Source of the DNA: Hyphomicrobiales bacterium
GTDB lineage: Bacteria; Pseudomonadota; Alphaproteobacteria; Rhizobiales; Rhizobiaceae
NCBI GenBank assembly: GCA_900466575.1
Contig: UBMP01000018.1
Span: 44,803 to 108,802, forward strand
Length of the DNA stretch: 64,000 bases
Direction: 5' to 3'
The notes under the pieces were generated by a model, which saw nothing but the letters and a program-made list of their open reading frames with translations, was not told the DNA's origin and searched no databases. Below, piece after piece: positions 55,011 to 64,000 of this stretch. Position 1 is the stretch's first letter. Each line of letters opens with the position of its first letter. A program made the translations under genes and the position numbers.

Positions 55011-55412
55011 TTATTCTTCCGTGTCTGCGTCGAGATCGCGGGCAACTTCCGGCGAGCGGAGAAGCTCGTCGATCTTCTGGTAATTGTCGAAGCTGGTATC
55101 GTCGCGGAAGCGCAGCTCCGGCATGTATTTCATCTGCCGGAGTGCATTGCCCAGCCGCCCGCGGATGAACTTCGCGTTGCGGTTCAGCGCCGCCACGGTT
55201 TCATCGTGATCGGTCGCGCCGAGCGGCGTTACGAAGGCGGTGGCGATCTTGAGATCGGGCGACATGCGCACTTCCGAGATGGAGATCACGGTCTTTTCGA
55301 TCAGCGGATCGCGGACATCGCCGCGCTGGAGCACCTGGGTAATGGCGGCGCGAACCTGCTCGCCGACACGCAGCATGCGCTGCGAGGGAGCCGATGAAGT
55401 CGGTTTTTTCAT
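55011..55412 (-). CDS. rbfA: Ribosome-binding factor A
   Basis: 133-aa KH-fold factor for 30S maturation and cold adaptation. [46 protein letters not shown] and the [26 protein letters not shown] end are typical. I took the ATG at 55412 (MKKPTSS) because the upstream extension is not family-like. It is coupled closely to truB. Confidence 0.95.
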   Translation of the reverse strand: MKKPTSSAPSQRMLRVGEQVRAAITQVLQRGDVRDPLIEKTVISISEVRMSPDLKIATAFVTPLGATDHDETVAALNRNAKFIRGRLGNALRQMKYMPELRFRDDTSFDNYQKIDELLRSPEVARDLDADTEE

Positions 55413-55494
55413 CTGTCTTTCTGTCTGTATGATCGTGAGGCCGCTCAACGCGGCAATGTCGGGGTTCGAACCCGGGGATTTTCAAAGAGGCGCC

Positions 55495-56160
55495 TCAATG
55501 CCTCGTTTCGCCCCCGAGGTCAAGAGGCGGCGGATCCTTGCGCATCGGCTCCGCCCGCCGCGTTGCCTCGCGCCCATGCGGTTTTGCCCGCCTCCAGAGA
55601 TCGACGATCTCACGCCCCCGCGCATCGAATTCCTTGCGGTCCTTGAAGGCGCGCGCCGGAATCGAGAACAGCGTGTCATCGCGGAAGAAGGTGATCGCAT
55701 TCTTCTCCAACTGCACATCGAGAAAGGCCGGCCAGCTACAATAGCTGAAAACGCCGCCGATGCTCGTTTCCATGCCGCGCTCATAGACATCGACATCGAT
55801 CATGACATCCGGGGCCAGCGAGGCGATCAGACGCTTGCGGCGCCCGCGCCGCACGATCTCGCGCTGGATGACGGCACCGGCGCCGATCGCCAACATGACA
55901 GGCAACATCTCGAACGCCACGACCTGAACAGTCGGCAGGGCATTGATCCCGAAATGGGGCGCGAGCACGAATTGCCGGAACGCCTCGATGCCGACACCAC
56001 AGACAATCCCGAAAATGACGGCGCCGATCAGATACGGCACCGGCTTGCGCCGCGAACGCGATTGCAGGAAGAGCTTGCCGGCGCGCAGCATCGTCTCCGC
56101 ATGCTCCTCCGGCAGGCGCTTGAAACTCAATTGCGTGACGCGTGCGCCAAAGGGGTTCAT
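55495..56160 (-). CDS. YcxB family membrane protein
   Basis: 221-aa protein with an N-terminal cytosolic stretch, two helices (about residues 42-64 and 78-100) and a C-terminal YcxB-like domain (DVDVYERGMETSIGGVFSYCSWPAFLDVQLEKNAITFFRDDTLFSIPARAFKDRKEF). The family is of unknown function. GGAAGGAAG lies seven bases before the ATG at 56160. It sits between infB (with its terminator) and rbfA, where most rhizobia have no gene as far as I recall. Confidence 0.78.
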   Translation of the reverse strand: MNPFGARVTQLSFKRLPEEHAETMLRAGKLFLQSRSRRKPVPYLIGAVIFGIVCGVGIEAFRQFVLAPHFGINALPTVQVVAFEMLPVMLAIGAGAVIQREIVRRGRRKRLIASLAPDVMIDVDVYERGMETSIGGVFSYCSWPAFLDVQLEKNAITFFRDDTLFSIPARAFKDRKEFDARGREIVDLWRRAKPHGREATRRAEPMRKDPPPLDLGGETRH

Positions 56161-56235
56161 GTCTTCCTTCCGGTCTCTCAACCTTCTTATAGCGCGCCCG
56201 CGCAAAACGCAGAATCACGATTGCACGTTAGACAC

Positions 56236-56267
56236 AAAACAAAAATGGCGGCCGAAGCCGCCATTTT
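56236..56267 (-). terminator. Rho-independent terminator after infB
   Basis: On the minus strand AAAATGGCGGC-TTCG-GCCGCCATTTT followed by TGTTTTG. Confidence 0.88.
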
Positions 56268-56290
56268 CGAGATTGAATTGCACCGCCCGA

Positions 56291-58954
56291 TCAGAGCGAG
56301 CGGGTGATGTGCTCGACGCGGAAGCATTCGATGACGTCGCCGGCACGGATGTCTTCGTAATTCTCGAAGGCCATACCGCATTCCTGACCCATCGGCACTT
56401 CGGCCACTTCGTCCTTGAAGCGCTTGAGCGTCTTGAGCTTGCCTTCGTGGATGACGACGTTGTCGCGCAGCAGGCGCACGCCTGCCCCACGCTCGACCTT
56501 GCCCTCGACGACACGGCAACCGGCAACCTTGCCGACCTTCGTGATGTTGAAGACTTCGAGGATCTCGGCATTGCCGAGGAAGGTCTCGCGACGTTCCGGC
56601 GACAGAAGACCGGACATGGCCGCCTTCACGTCATCCGTCAGATCGTAGATGATGTTGTAGTAGCGGATCTCGATGCCCGCCCGTTCGGCCGCATCGCGGG
56701 CCTGCGGGTTGGCGCGAACGTTGAAGCCGATGATGGCGGCGTTCGAGGCTTCGGCGAGCGAGATATCCGATTCCGTGATCGCACCGGCACCCGAATGGAC
56801 GATGCGCGCGCGCACTTCGTCGGTTCCGAGCTTCTCCAGCGCGCCGGCAATGGCTTCGATCGAGCCCTGCACGTCGCCCTTGATGACCAGCGGGAACTCC
56901 TTGAGACCGGAGGTCTGGAGCTGGCTCATCATCTGCTCGAGCGAACCGCGCGAACCGGCATGGCGGGCAACCGCCAGATCGCGAGCGAGACGCTGGCGAT
57001 ATTCGGAGATTTCGCGGGCACGGCTTTCGTTCTCGACGACCGCGAAACGGTCACCGGCCTGCGGCGTGCCCTGAAGGCCGAGGATTTCCACCGGCATGGC
57101 GGGACCCGCTTCCTTCACATGTTCGCCGCGATCGTTGACGAGGGCGCGAACGCGGCCCCACTGATCGCCGGCAACGATGATCTGGCCGGGACGCAGCGTG
57201 CCCTTCTGGACGAGAACGGTCGCAACCGAACCACGGCCACGGTCGAGCTGAGCTTCGATGACGCTGCCTTCTGCGGTACGGTCCGGATCGGCCTTGAGGT
57301 CGAGGATTTCGGCCTGCAGCAGGATCGCCTCGAGCAGCTTGTCGAGGTTGATCTTGTTCTTGGCCGACACTTCGACGTCGAGCACTTCACCGCCCAAGGA
57401 TTCCACGAAGACTTCGTGCTGCAGCAGCTGCTGGCGAACCTTTTCAGGCTTTGCCTCGTGCTTGTCGATCTTGTTGATCGCCACGATGATCGGAACGCCG
57501 GCCGCCTTGGCGTGATTGATCGATTCGATCGTCTGCGGCATGACGCTGTCGTCAGCGGCAACCACGAGGATCGCGATATCGGTGGCCTGCGCACCACGGG
57601 CACGCATGGCCGTGAAGGCGGCGTGGCCGGGCGTGTCGATGAAGGTGATCTTCTGGCCGTTATGCTCGACCTGATAGGCACCGATATGCTGCGTGATGCC
57701 GCCGGCTTCGCCGCTGACCACGTTGGCATTGCGGATGGCGTCGAGCAGCGAGGTCTTGCCGTGGTCGACGTGACCCATGATGGTCACGACCGGCGGACGC
57801 GGCTTCATCGCGGCTTCGTTGTCCTCGACATTGAAGATGCCGGTTTCAACGTCCGATTCCGAAACGCGCTTGACGGTATGGCCGAATTCCGAGGCAATGA
57901 GTTCAGCAAGGTCGGCGTCGATGACGTCGCCCGGCTTCATCATCTGGCCTTCCTTCATCAGGTACTTGATGACGTCGACGGCGCGTTCGGACATGCGCTG
58001 CGACAGTTCCTGAATCGTGATGGTTTCCGGCAGGATGACTTCGCGCATGACCTTTTCGCGCGTTTCCTGCATCTGGCTGCGGCGGAACTTCTCCTGACGG
58101 CGGCGCATGGCGGCCATGGAGCGGCCACGCTGCGTACCGTCTTCGTCAAGTGCCGTATTCAGAGACAGCTTGCCCTGGCGGCGGCCATCGTCCGCCTTCG
58201 GACGGGCCGGAACCTTGGCGGGAGCGGGACCAGCGACCTTGCCGCGCGGGGCACCGGGACGGGCGCCACCACGACTTTCTTCTTCTTCGTCATCGGCGCC
58301 GCGTCGGCCGCGCGGAGCACCGGCTGCCGGCACGGGCGCGCGGGCATCGGGGCGCGGAGCGGCAGGCTCGGGCTGTGCAGGGCGACGGACCTGAACGCCA
58401 GCGGCAGGACGCGGAGCGGCTGCAACTGGCGCAGGCGCTTCGTCCTCGGCCTCGACAACAGGCTCTTCAACCTTCGGCTTGAGAGCTTCTTCGCGGGCGC
58501 GGGCTTCCGCCTCGATGCGCTCACGTTCAAGGCGCTCGGCCTCTTCAGCCTTGCGGCGAGCTTCCTGTTCGGCGCGCTGCTTGGCCTCTTCCGCATCGCG
58601 GATCTGTGCTTCGGCGAGTGCGCGGCGACGCGCTTCCATCTCGCCGGCGGACAGATCGTTAAGCACGGTGACGGGACGCGGGCGAGCCTGCGGCGGCGGC
58701 GCCACCGGCTGCTGCGGACGCGTCTGCGATTCCGGCTGGCGCGGTGCTGCCACCGGCTGCGTCTGCTGTACGGGTGTGATTACTTTTTCGTCTTCGGGGC
58801 GGTTGATGCGACGCTTGCGCGTTTCGACCACGACCGCCTTGGTGCGACCCCGACCCATATCCTGGCGGACGGTTCCCTGGCTGAAGCCAGAGGGCTTCAG
58901 GGTAAGCGTCTTCTTGCCAGCCATGCCGGTCTTGTCGTCGTTGTTGTCTGTCAT
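56291..58954 (-). CDS. infB: Translation initiation factor IF-2
   Basis: 887-aa GTPase that delivers initiator tRNA. Residues 1-330 are a long disordered region rich in Ala, Arg, Glu and Pro, with a coiled AEEAxR part. The G domain starts near 385 with [15 protein letters not shown], then [17 protein letters not shown] and NKIDK. Domains II, III and IV follow. It ends with [21 protein letters not shown]. The length is normal for alphaproteobacteria. It lies in the rimP-nusA-ylxR-infB operon. Confidence 0.97.
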   Translation of the reverse strand: MTDNNDDKTGMAGKKTLTLKPSGFSQGTVRQDMGRGRTKAVVVETRKRRINRPEDEKVITPVQQTQPVAAPRQPESQTRPQQPVAPPPQARPRPVTVLNDLSAGEMEARRRALAEAQIRDAEEAKQRAEQEARRKAEEAERLERERIEAEARAREEALKPKVEEPVVEAEDEAPAPVAAAPRPAAGVQVRRPAQPEPAAPRPDARAPVPAAGAPRGRRGADDEEEESRGGARPGAPRGKVAGPAPAKVPARPKADDGRRQGKLSLNTALDEDGTQRGRSMAAMRRRQEKFRRSQMQETREKVMREVILPETITIQELSQRMSERAVDVIKYLMKEGQMMKPGDVIDADLAELIASEFGHTVKRVSESDVETGIFNVEDNEAAMKPRPPVVTIMGHVDHGKTSLLDAIRNANVVSGEAGGITQHIGAYQVEHNGQKITFIDTPGHAAFTAMRARGAQATDIAILVVAADDSVMPQTIESINHAKAAGVPIIVAINKIDKHEAKPEKVRQQLLQHEVFVESLGGEVLDVEVSAKNKINLDKLLEAILLQAEILDLKADPDRTAEGSVIEAQLDRGRGSVATVLVQKGTLRPGQIIVAGDQWGRVRALVNDRGEHVKEAGPAMPVEILGLQGTPQAGDRFAVVENESRAREISEYRQRLARDLAVARHAGSRGSLEQMMSQLQTSGLKEFPLVIKGDVQGSIEAIAGALEKLGTDEVRARIVHSGAGAITESDISLAEASNAAIIGFNVRANPQARDAAERAGIEIRYYNIIYDLTDDVKAAMSGLLSPERRETFLGNAEILEVFNITKVGKVAGCRVVEGKVERGAGVRLLRDNVVIHEGKLKTLKRFKDEVAEVPMGQECGMAFENYEDIRAGDVIECFRVEHITRSL

Positions 58955-59056
58955 TCCGTTCCAGTTCCTCAGGGACCGGATACGGAATCGTCTCTACCGA
59001 TCCGGTCGTTCAATCGTTCAAAAATGAGATTTGCAAACCGGCGAGAGCCGGGACTT

Positions 59057-59719
59057 TCAACACTTGTTCATCAGGGCACCTGAACCCTTCTCCCTTGCAT
59101 TGCCGAGGCTACGAAAGCGCTCAAGCAGTCTTGCGCGCTTCACTACACCCTCTCCGGCCTTTCCTGCAAGCACGCATGCGTGAATAAAGCCATTCTCGCC
59201 CATCAGTGTGACCATTTCTTCGGCAGAAAACGGCCGGTAGGCGGGAATCTCCTCATCCGTCTCGGCAAGCATATGAAAAGCCTTGCGTGCCTGGCCCACC
59301 TTGCGCACGCCATCATCGGCGGCATCCTGGGCATGCAGCACGGCAATCGCCTTGCCGGAGCGCACGGCACTATCGACCTTGGCAAAACCCGAAACGAACT
59401 CGCCCGCCTTGCGTGCCATGTTGATCATGCCGGCCAGATCGGCGGCCAGAAGCCGGTCCACCTGATCAGCCAGATCGTCCGGCACAATCACCTTGTTCTT
59501 CAGAGCGCGGGCAAAGAGGTTCTTCGCCATTGCCTTTTCAAGCACGGAGCGCTCGGCCTTCACCCAGCAACCGCGGCCGGGAAGCTTGCGCTTCAGATCC
59601 GGCACCACGGTTCCATCGGGAGCCGCAACAAAGCGGATCAGGTCATCGACCGATCCGCTTTCGCGCGTCACGATGCATTGGCGGCCGTTCACGTCAGAAA
59701 TGTCCTCATCTTCCGTCAT
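59057..59719 (-). CDS. YlxR (DUF448) RNA-binding protein with L7Ae-like C-terminal domain
   Basis: 220-aa protein. The N-terminal DUF448 domain has GRQCIVTRESGSVDDLIRFVAAPDGTVVPDLKRKLPGRGCWV. The second half (about 95-190) resembles the L7Ae/L30e fold (INMARKAGEFVSGFAKVDSAVRSGKAIAVLHAQDAADDG). The two-domain form is the alphaproteobacterial version of YlxR. YlxR proteins act on RNA or the nucleoid, and some regulate RNase P. The position between nusA and infB is conserved in most bacteria. Confidence 0.9.
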   Translation of the reverse strand: MTEDEDISDVNGRQCIVTRESGSVDDLIRFVAAPDGTVVPDLKRKLPGRGCWVKAERSVLEKAMAKNLFARALKNKVIVPDDLADQVDRLLAADLAGMINMARKAGEFVSGFAKVDSAVRSGKAIAVLHAQDAADDGVRKVGQARKAFHMLAETDEEIPAYRPFSAEEMVTLMGENGFIHACVLAGKAGEGVVKRARLLERFRSLGNAREKGSGALMNKC

Positions 59720-59753
59720 GAACGGCTCATACCTTTCGCCAGGAAGCCCGAAA

Positions 59754-61355
59754 TCAGGCGTCCTGTTCCTCGTCGCCGGCTTCTTCCTCGGCTTCGGCAG
59801 CCAGATCCGCTTCGGTGATCCAGCCAGCCGCGAGACGCGCCTGAACGATCATCGCTTCGGCTTCCGTCCGCGAAATCTCCATGTCGGAGAACAGGCCCGG
59901 GAACTTCTTCGTCTCGCCGTTCTTGCGTTCCGACCAGCCGATGAGGTCATCGGCAGCGCAGCCGGCGAAGTCTTCCATCGACTTGATGCCATCCTTGCCA
60001 AGCGCGACCAGCATCTTGCGGGTCATGCCGTCGATGGAGAGCAGTTCGTCGGAAACGCCGAGCTTCTTGCGCTCTTCGTCGAGTTCGGCATCAAGGCGTT
60101 CCAGATAGTCGCGAGCGCGGTTCTGGATTTCCTGAGCCGTTTCTTCGTCGAAACCGTCGATGGAGGCGATTTCGTCGAGATCGACATAAGCCACTTCCTC
60201 GATCTGGGCAAAGCCTTCGGAGGCGAGAACCTGACCGACCATTTCGTCGACGTCGAGGGCATCCATGAACAGCTTGGAGCGTTCGTTGAATTCCTTCTGG
60301 CGGCGCTCGGACTCTTCCTGCTCCGTCATGATGTCGATGTCCCAGCCCGTGAGCTGAGAAGCGAGACGCACGTTCTGGCCGCGGCGGCCGATGGCGAGCG
60401 ACAGATGCTCGTCCGGAACCACAACTTCGATGCGCTCTGCGTCCTCGTCAAGCACGACCTTGGCGACTTCCGCCGGCTGCAGCGCATTGACGATGAAGGA
60501 AGCTGGATCCGGCGACCACGGAATGATGTCGATCTTTTCGCCCTGAAGCTCGCCGACAACGGCCTGAACGCGCGAACCGCGCATACCGACGCAGGCGCCG
60601 ACCGGATCGATGGAGCTATCGTTCGAGATGACGGCGATCTTGGCGCGCGAGCCCGGATCGCGGGCAACCGACTTGATCTGGATGATGCCGTCGTAGATTT
60701 CCGGCACTTCCATGGTGAAGAGCTTGACCATGAACTGCGGATGCGTGCGCGACAGGAAGATCTGCGGACCGCGCTGTTCGCGGCGCACGTCATAGACATA
60801 GGCGCGGACGCGGTCGCCGTAACGCATGGTTTCACGCGGGATCATCTCGTCGCGACGGATGATGCCTTCGCCACGGCCGAGATCGACAATGACGTTGCCA
60901 TATTCGACGCGCTTGACGGTGCCGTTGACGATCTCGCCGATACGATCCTTGAATTCGTCGAACTGACGGTCACGTTCGGCTTCGCGCACCTTCTGCACGA
61001 TGACCTGCTTGGCCGACTGCGCAGCGATGCGGCCGAAATCCATCGGCGGCAGCGGGTCGGCAATGTAGTCGCCGAGCTTGGCATCGACGTTACGATCGCG
61101 GGCGAGTTCCAACGCGATCTGGGTCGAGTAATCCTCGACCTTGTCGACGACTTCGAGCAGACGCTGCAGGCGGATTTCGCCGGTCTTGGGGTTGATGTCG
61201 GCCTGGATATTCGATTCCGTGCCGTAGCGGGAGCGGGCCGCCTTCTGGATCGCGTCGGCCATGGCGGCCAGAACGATCTCGCGGTCGATGACCTTTTCGC
61301 GCGCAACAGCATCCGCAATCTGCAGAAGCTCAAGCCGGTTCGCACTCACTGCCAT
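59754..61355 (-). CDS. nusA: Transcription termination/antitermination factor NusA
   Basis: 533-aa RNA polymerase-binding factor. The N-terminal domain starts [21 protein letters not shown]. The S1 domain has [36 protein letters not shown], and the two KH domains include the region [23 protein letters not shown] and [21 protein letters not shown]. The C-terminal acidic helix-hairpin repeats complete it. I prefer the ATG at 61355, with GGAG ten bases upstream. It follows rimP by 48 bases. Confidence 0.97.
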   Translation of the reverse strand: MAVSANRLELLQIADAVAREKVIDREIVLAAMADAIQKAARSRYGTESNIQADINPKTGEIRLQRLLEVVDKVEDYSTQIALELARDRNVDAKLGDYIADPLPPMDFGRIAAQSAKQVIVQKVREAERDRQFDEFKDRIGEIVNGTVKRVEYGNVIVDLGRGEGIIRRDEMIPRETMRYGDRVRAYVYDVRREQRGPQIFLSRTHPQFMVKLFTMEVPEIYDGIIQIKSVARDPGSRAKIAVISNDSSIDPVGACVGMRGSRVQAVVGELQGEKIDIIPWSPDPASFIVNALQPAEVAKVVLDEDAERIEVVVPDEHLSLAIGRRGQNVRLASQLTGWDIDIMTEQEESERRQKEFNERSKLFMDALDVDEMVGQVLASEGFAQIEEVAYVDLDEIASIDGFDEETAQEIQNRARDYLERLDAELDEERKKLGVSDELLSIDGMTRKMLVALGKDGIKSMEDFAGCAADDLIGWSERKNGETKKFPGLFSDMEISRTEAEAMIVQARLAAGWITEADLAAEAEEEAGDEEQDA

Positions 61356-61403
61356 TTCATTCGTCTCCATTTGAGGACCGGGGCATTAAACTTGGCCCGG
61401 CGG

Positions 61404-62009
61404 TCAATCGTCTTGGGGTTCTTCATTCTCGTTGGCGGCCTCGCGGGCGGCTGCCTTTGCTTCCTTGTCGGCCTTCAGCGCATCGCGGATCAGGTCGTCA
61501 GTCAGGATCAGCCGAGCTTCGGACAGCGCCGAATAGGGGATCTCGACCGTCAGTTCTTCGCCATAACCGGGCTGGTCGCGCTCGACGGTGAAACCCGTCT
61601 CATTCGCACCGACCAGCTTGCCGCGAAAGCGCTTGCGGTTGTCGACGAGAACCGAGGTCTCGCACTTCAGCAGATGCCCGACCCACTTCTCGAAATCGGA
61701 CTTGCGCACCAGCGGCCGGTCGATACCGGGCGATGACACTTCCAGATGATACGCCTTGTCGATCGGATCTTCCACATCGAGAACCGGCGAAACGGCCATG
61801 GAGACCTCTTCGCAATCCTCGACGGTCATCGTGCCGTCGAAACGCTCGGCCATGATCTGCAGCGTCAGACCGTTCTGCCCGGAGAGGCGAACGCGCACCA
61901 GATTGTAGCCCATGGACTGAAGAAGCGGCTCGATCATCTGCGCGATGCGCAGGTCAAGACCGGTTTCGGTGATCAGACGCGCTTCCGGCGCGAATTCGGT
62001 ATCGGACAA
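61404..62009 (-). CDS. rimP: Ribosome maturation factor RimP
   Basis: 201-aa 30S assembly factor. Family sequences are [39 protein letters not shown] and [26 protein letters not shown]. The C-terminal Lys/Ala/Glu tail is longer than in E. coli. It is the first gene of the rimP-nusA-ylxR-infB operon. A promoter and an attenuator-like hairpin lie upstream (62117-62145 and 62058-62088). Confidence 0.95.
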   Translation of the reverse strand: MSDTEFAPEARLITETGLDLRIAQMIEPLLQSMGYNLVRVRLSGQNGLTLQIMAERFDGTMTVEDCEEVSMAVSPVLDVEDPIDKAYHLEVSSPGIDRPLVRKSDFEKWVGHLLKCETSVLVDNRKRFRGKLVGANETGFTVERDQPGYGEELTVEIPYSALSEARLILTDDLIRDALKADKEAKAAAREAANENEEPQDD

Positions 62010-62057
62010 GGCCGTCTTCCCAAGGCTTGAAGAATCTTCCTTCCGCCGGCAGGTAAC

Positions 62058-62088
62058 AAAAAAGAGCGGGACCTCGCGGACCCACTCT
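62058..62088 (-). terminator. Attenuator-like terminator in the rimP leader
   Basis: On the minus strand AGAGTGGG...CCCGCTCT (eight pairs, one G-T; inner GTCC-GCGAG-GT) followed by TTTTTT. It lies about 25 bases after the predicted start point and 50 before the rimP ATG, so it ends a transcript of about 55 nt. Confidence 0.7.
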
Positions 62089-62116
62089 TCATCTACCGAT
62101 CAAGAATTTGAGGCTC

Positions 62117-62145
62117 ATATAGGCCGATTTCGGCTAAAAGGCAAG
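62117..62145 (-). promoter_or_regulatory. Housekeeping promoter of the rimP-nusA-infB operon
   Basis: On the minus strand CTTGCC, 17 bases, CTATAT. The -10 is the exact alphaproteobacterial consensus and the spacing is ideal. The start point would be near 62110. Confidence 0.7.
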
Positions 62146-62273
62146 CGAATTGCAAGCAACGCACTTTTCAAGCGCATTGACCCATTCTGCCATAGGCCCG
62201 CCTTTTCTTCTTGCCTATAGTCAACGGACGAAAACAGACGAATCCCTCCAAGCAGCAAAGCCCGCCGCCCGAC

Positions 62274-63902
62274 ATGCCAGACAGAAAACCGCTCTTCGCG
62301 CCGCTCTCCAACACGACGTTTCGCGATTTGTGGATCGCCAACAATATCTCCAACCTGGGCGGACTGATCCAGGGCGTTGGAGCGGCCTGGATGATGACCT
62401 CGATTTCGGCCTCTGAAAACATGGTGGCGCTGGTTCAGGCCTCGACAACGCTGCCGATCATGCTTTTCTCGATTCTGTCAGGCGCGCTCGCCGACAACTT
62501 CCAGCGGCGACAGGTCATTCTCCTGGCGCAAGTCTTCATGTTTGCCGTCTCGGTTCTGCTCGCCGTCTTTGCCTATATCGGCTGGATAGGCCCCTGGTCG
62601 CTACTGACCTTCACCTTTCTCATCGGCTGCGGTACGGCGCTGAACAATCCGGCATGGCAGGCCTCCGTCGGCGACATGGTTGCAAGGCAGGATGTGGCAG
62701 GTGCTGTTTCGCTCAATTCGATGGGCTTCAACATGACGCGCAGCGTGGGCCCGGCGCTTGGCGGCGCAATCGTCGCCTTCGCCGGTGGAGCCGCTGCCTT
62801 CGCAGCCAACGCGGCAAGCTATCTGGCTTTGATCTATGCCCTCTTTCGCTGGGAAAGCCCGGAAAAGACGCGCCTGCTTCCGCGCGAGGATATCGGCCCC
62901 GCGGTCGCGGCCGGTCTTCGCTATGTTGCGATGTCGCCGAAGCTGCTGAAGGTCTTTTTCCGCAGCTTCGTCTTCGGCCTCTCCTCCATTGCCATCCTCG
63001 CTCTCATGCCGATCGTCGCGCGCGACCTGATCCAGGGTGGTCCACTGACTTACGGCCTCCTGCTCGGCGCTTTCGGCGTCGGGGCCATCGGCGGGGCGTT
63101 CGCCAATAGCTGGCTGCGCGAAAAGCTGACGAGCGAGAACATCGTGCGCCTTTCCTTCGCCGGCTTCGCCCTTTCCGAAGCGGCCATGGGCGCAACCGGC
63201 AACGGGATCATTTCGGGTCTCGCCGCCGTGGTGGCCGGCGGATGCTGGGTGATCGCGCTCTCGCTCTTCAACACGATCGTCCAGCTCTCCACGCCGCGCT
63301 GGGTGGTCGGCCGCGCCGTCTCCTTTTACCAGACCGCCTCCTTCGGCGGCATGGCGGCGGGCAGCTGGCTCTGGGGCTCGGTGGCGGAAAGCTCCAACAG
63401 CGCCACCGCGCTCTCCATCGCAGCCATCGTCACGGCGGTCGGCGTCCTGATCGGTTTCTTCATGCCGATGCCTGTCTTCGAGGAGCTGGACCTTGACCCG
63501 CTCGACCGCTTCCGCGAGCCTGATCTCAGCCTCGAGATTCTGCCCCGCAGCGGTCCGATCGCCATCAATATCGACTATGAAATCGCAGATACGGACGTCA
63601 GCGAATTCCTCAAGCTGATGGTCGAACGCCGCCGTATCCGTATCCGCGACGGCGCGCAGGCCTGGGCGCTGATGCGCGATCTCGAAAATCCGCATATCTG
63701 GACCGAGACCTATCACACACCGACCTGGGTGGACTATGTCCGCCACAACCACCGCCGCACCAAGGCGGATGCGATGAACTTCGACCAGATCCGCGCGCTG
63801 CATCGCGGGGAAGGCCCGCCGAAGGTCCATCGCATGATCGAGCGGCAGGTCATCCCGCCGTCCGACGATGTCTTCCACAAGTCGCATATCGTGCCGCACT
63901 GA
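62274..63902 (+). CDS. MFS exporter (MFS_3 / EntS-like) with C-terminal extension
   Basis: 542-aa protein. The first 410 residues form a 12-helix MFS of the group with EntS and related exporters (LFAPLSNTTFRDLWIANNISNLG, FMFAVSVLLAVFAYIGWIG, ALNNPAWQASVGDMV). The last 130 residues are soluble (SLEILPRSGPIAINIDYEI..., TETYHTPTWVDYVRHNHRRT) and resemble a ferredoxin-like monooxygenase (ABM) fold. This is an inference from pattern only. I used the ATG at 62274; an upstream TTG frame is less likely. The substrate is unknown. Confidence 0.85.
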   Translation: MPDRKPLFAPLSNTTFRDLWIANNISNLGGLIQGVGAAWMMTSISASENMVALVQASTTLPIMLFSILSGALADNFQRRQVILLAQVFMFAVSVLLAVFAYIGWIGPWSLLTFTFLIGCGTALNNPAWQASVGDMVARQDVAGAVSLNSMGFNMTRSVGPALGGAIVAFAGGAAAFAANAASYLALIYALFRWESPEKTRLLPREDIGPAVAAGLRYVAMSPKLLKVFFRSFVFGLSSIAILALMPIVARDLIQGGPLTYGLLLGAFGVGAIGGAFANSWLREKLTSENIVRLSFAGFALSEAAMGATGNGIISGLAAVVAGGCWVIALSLFNTIVQLSTPRWVVGRAVSFYQTASFGGMAAGSWLWGSVAESSNSATALSIAAIVTAVGVLIGFFMPMPVFEELDLDPLDRFREPDLSLEILPRSGPIAINIDYEIADTDVSEFLKLMVERRRIRIRDGAQAWALMRDLENPHIWTETYHTPTWVDYVRHNHRRTKADAMNFDQIRALHRGEGPPKVHRMIERQVIPPSDDVFHKSHIVPH

Positions 63903-63960
63903 ATGGGTTCTAGACAGCATCCGGCAACGGAGGAATGGCAGGCGGGGGCACGACGGTCAC

Positions 63961-63995
63961 TCTCCCTCCCCCTTGTGGGGAGGGTTGGGGAGGGG
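63961..63995. repeat. Nested-hairpin repeat at the window end, copy H
   Basis: CTCCCTCCCCCTTGTGGGGAGGGTTGGGGAGGGG, with the stem CCCTCCCC-CTTGT-GGGGAGGG. It is related to the type 2 elements in ftsY and at 21520. It may continue beyond the window. Confidence 0.7.
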
Positions 63996-64000
63996 TCTTT

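Noticed and set aside
55460..55486. GGGGTTCGAACCCGGGG, which looks like a tRNA T arm between rbfA and the YcxB gene
   Set aside because: No acceptor, D or anticodon arms on either strand, so it is a chance palindrome.
55943..59083. Open frame of 1046 codons opposite infB
   Set aside because: The longest frame in the window, but entirely explained by the infB codon bias. The Gly/Ala/Arg-rich parts mirror the IF-2 N-terminal repeats.

Overview
The window is a piece of core chromosome from an alphaproteobacterium of the Rhizobiaceae (Rhizobium, Agrobacterium or Ensifer relatives). The evidence is GC-rich coding sequence, the clusters fabA-fabB-fabI beside a Fur-family gene of the Irr type, ffh-chorismate mutase-rpsP-rimM-trmD-rplS, dnaK-dnaJ, dapF-mtaB-ftsY, rimP-nusA-ylxR-infB-rbfA-truB and rpsO-pnp, DUF2585 and FYDLN-acid proteins, a DUF3311-mctP pair, and Rhizobiales-type palindromic repeats. 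I see no phage, transposase, CRISPR, rRNA or plasmid functions. There is one tRNA (Ala, GGC).

Layout. 1-6.9 kb: the end of a cytochrome c maturation cluster (cycY), then a leftward group dapF-mtaB-ftsY-ispZ-DUF2585 and a metallo-hydrolase. 7.1-16.9 kb: a membrane MHYT-GGDEF-EAL protein, then the translation and secretion genes ffh, rpsP, rimM, trmD and rplS, with a sulfite-exporter-like protein and an NCS1 permease between trmD and rplS. 16.9-21.4 kb: a GT90 glycosyltransferase, part of an amino-acid ABC transporter, and leuC. 21.7-28.1 kb: a leucine catabolism operon (TetR regulator, ivd, mccB, mccA, mvaB). 28.3-37.3 kb: dnaJ, dnaK, PBP1A, an M20 peptidase, a MarR regulator, a probable small RNA and a transglycosylase lipoprotein. 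37.5-44.3 kb: an FYDLN protein, tRNA-Ala, a 33-residue membrane peptide, a TadG-like protein, a TRIC-type channel, irr and fabA-fabB-fabI. 44.4-47.1 kb: two regulators and an RsmC-like methyltransferase. 47.2-62 kb: pnp, rpsO and the truB-rbfA-infB-nusA-rimP group, all leftward, interrupted by an MFS gene, a DUF1810 gene and the mctP unit. The window ends with a second MFS exporter.

Main unusual observations. (1) A family of nested-hairpin repeats lies in frame inside two essential or metabolic proteins: three copies in the acidic N-terminus of FtsY and an inverted pair inside the methylcrotonyl-CoA carboxylase alpha subunit. Related copies lie between genes. (2) A leftward transcript of about 150 nt at 36205-36361 is predicted, with a heat-shock-like promoter, three strong hairpins whose loops are all C-rich (anti-Shine-Dalgarno-like) and a terminator. 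It resembles rhizobial trans-acting sRNAs. (3) A decayed copy of the truB 3' end (51854-52010), frameshifted but still with the matching stop codon, lies on the other side of the mctP unit from intact truB. This suggests an insertion or duplication that separated truB from rpsO. (4) A terminator-like attenuator lies between a good promoter and rimP. Smaller observations are palindromes in front of regulator and transporter genes, a hairpin covering the ribosome binding site of the TauE/SafE gene, and several very small genes.

All calls come from reading the sequence and recalling protein families. No database search was possible.
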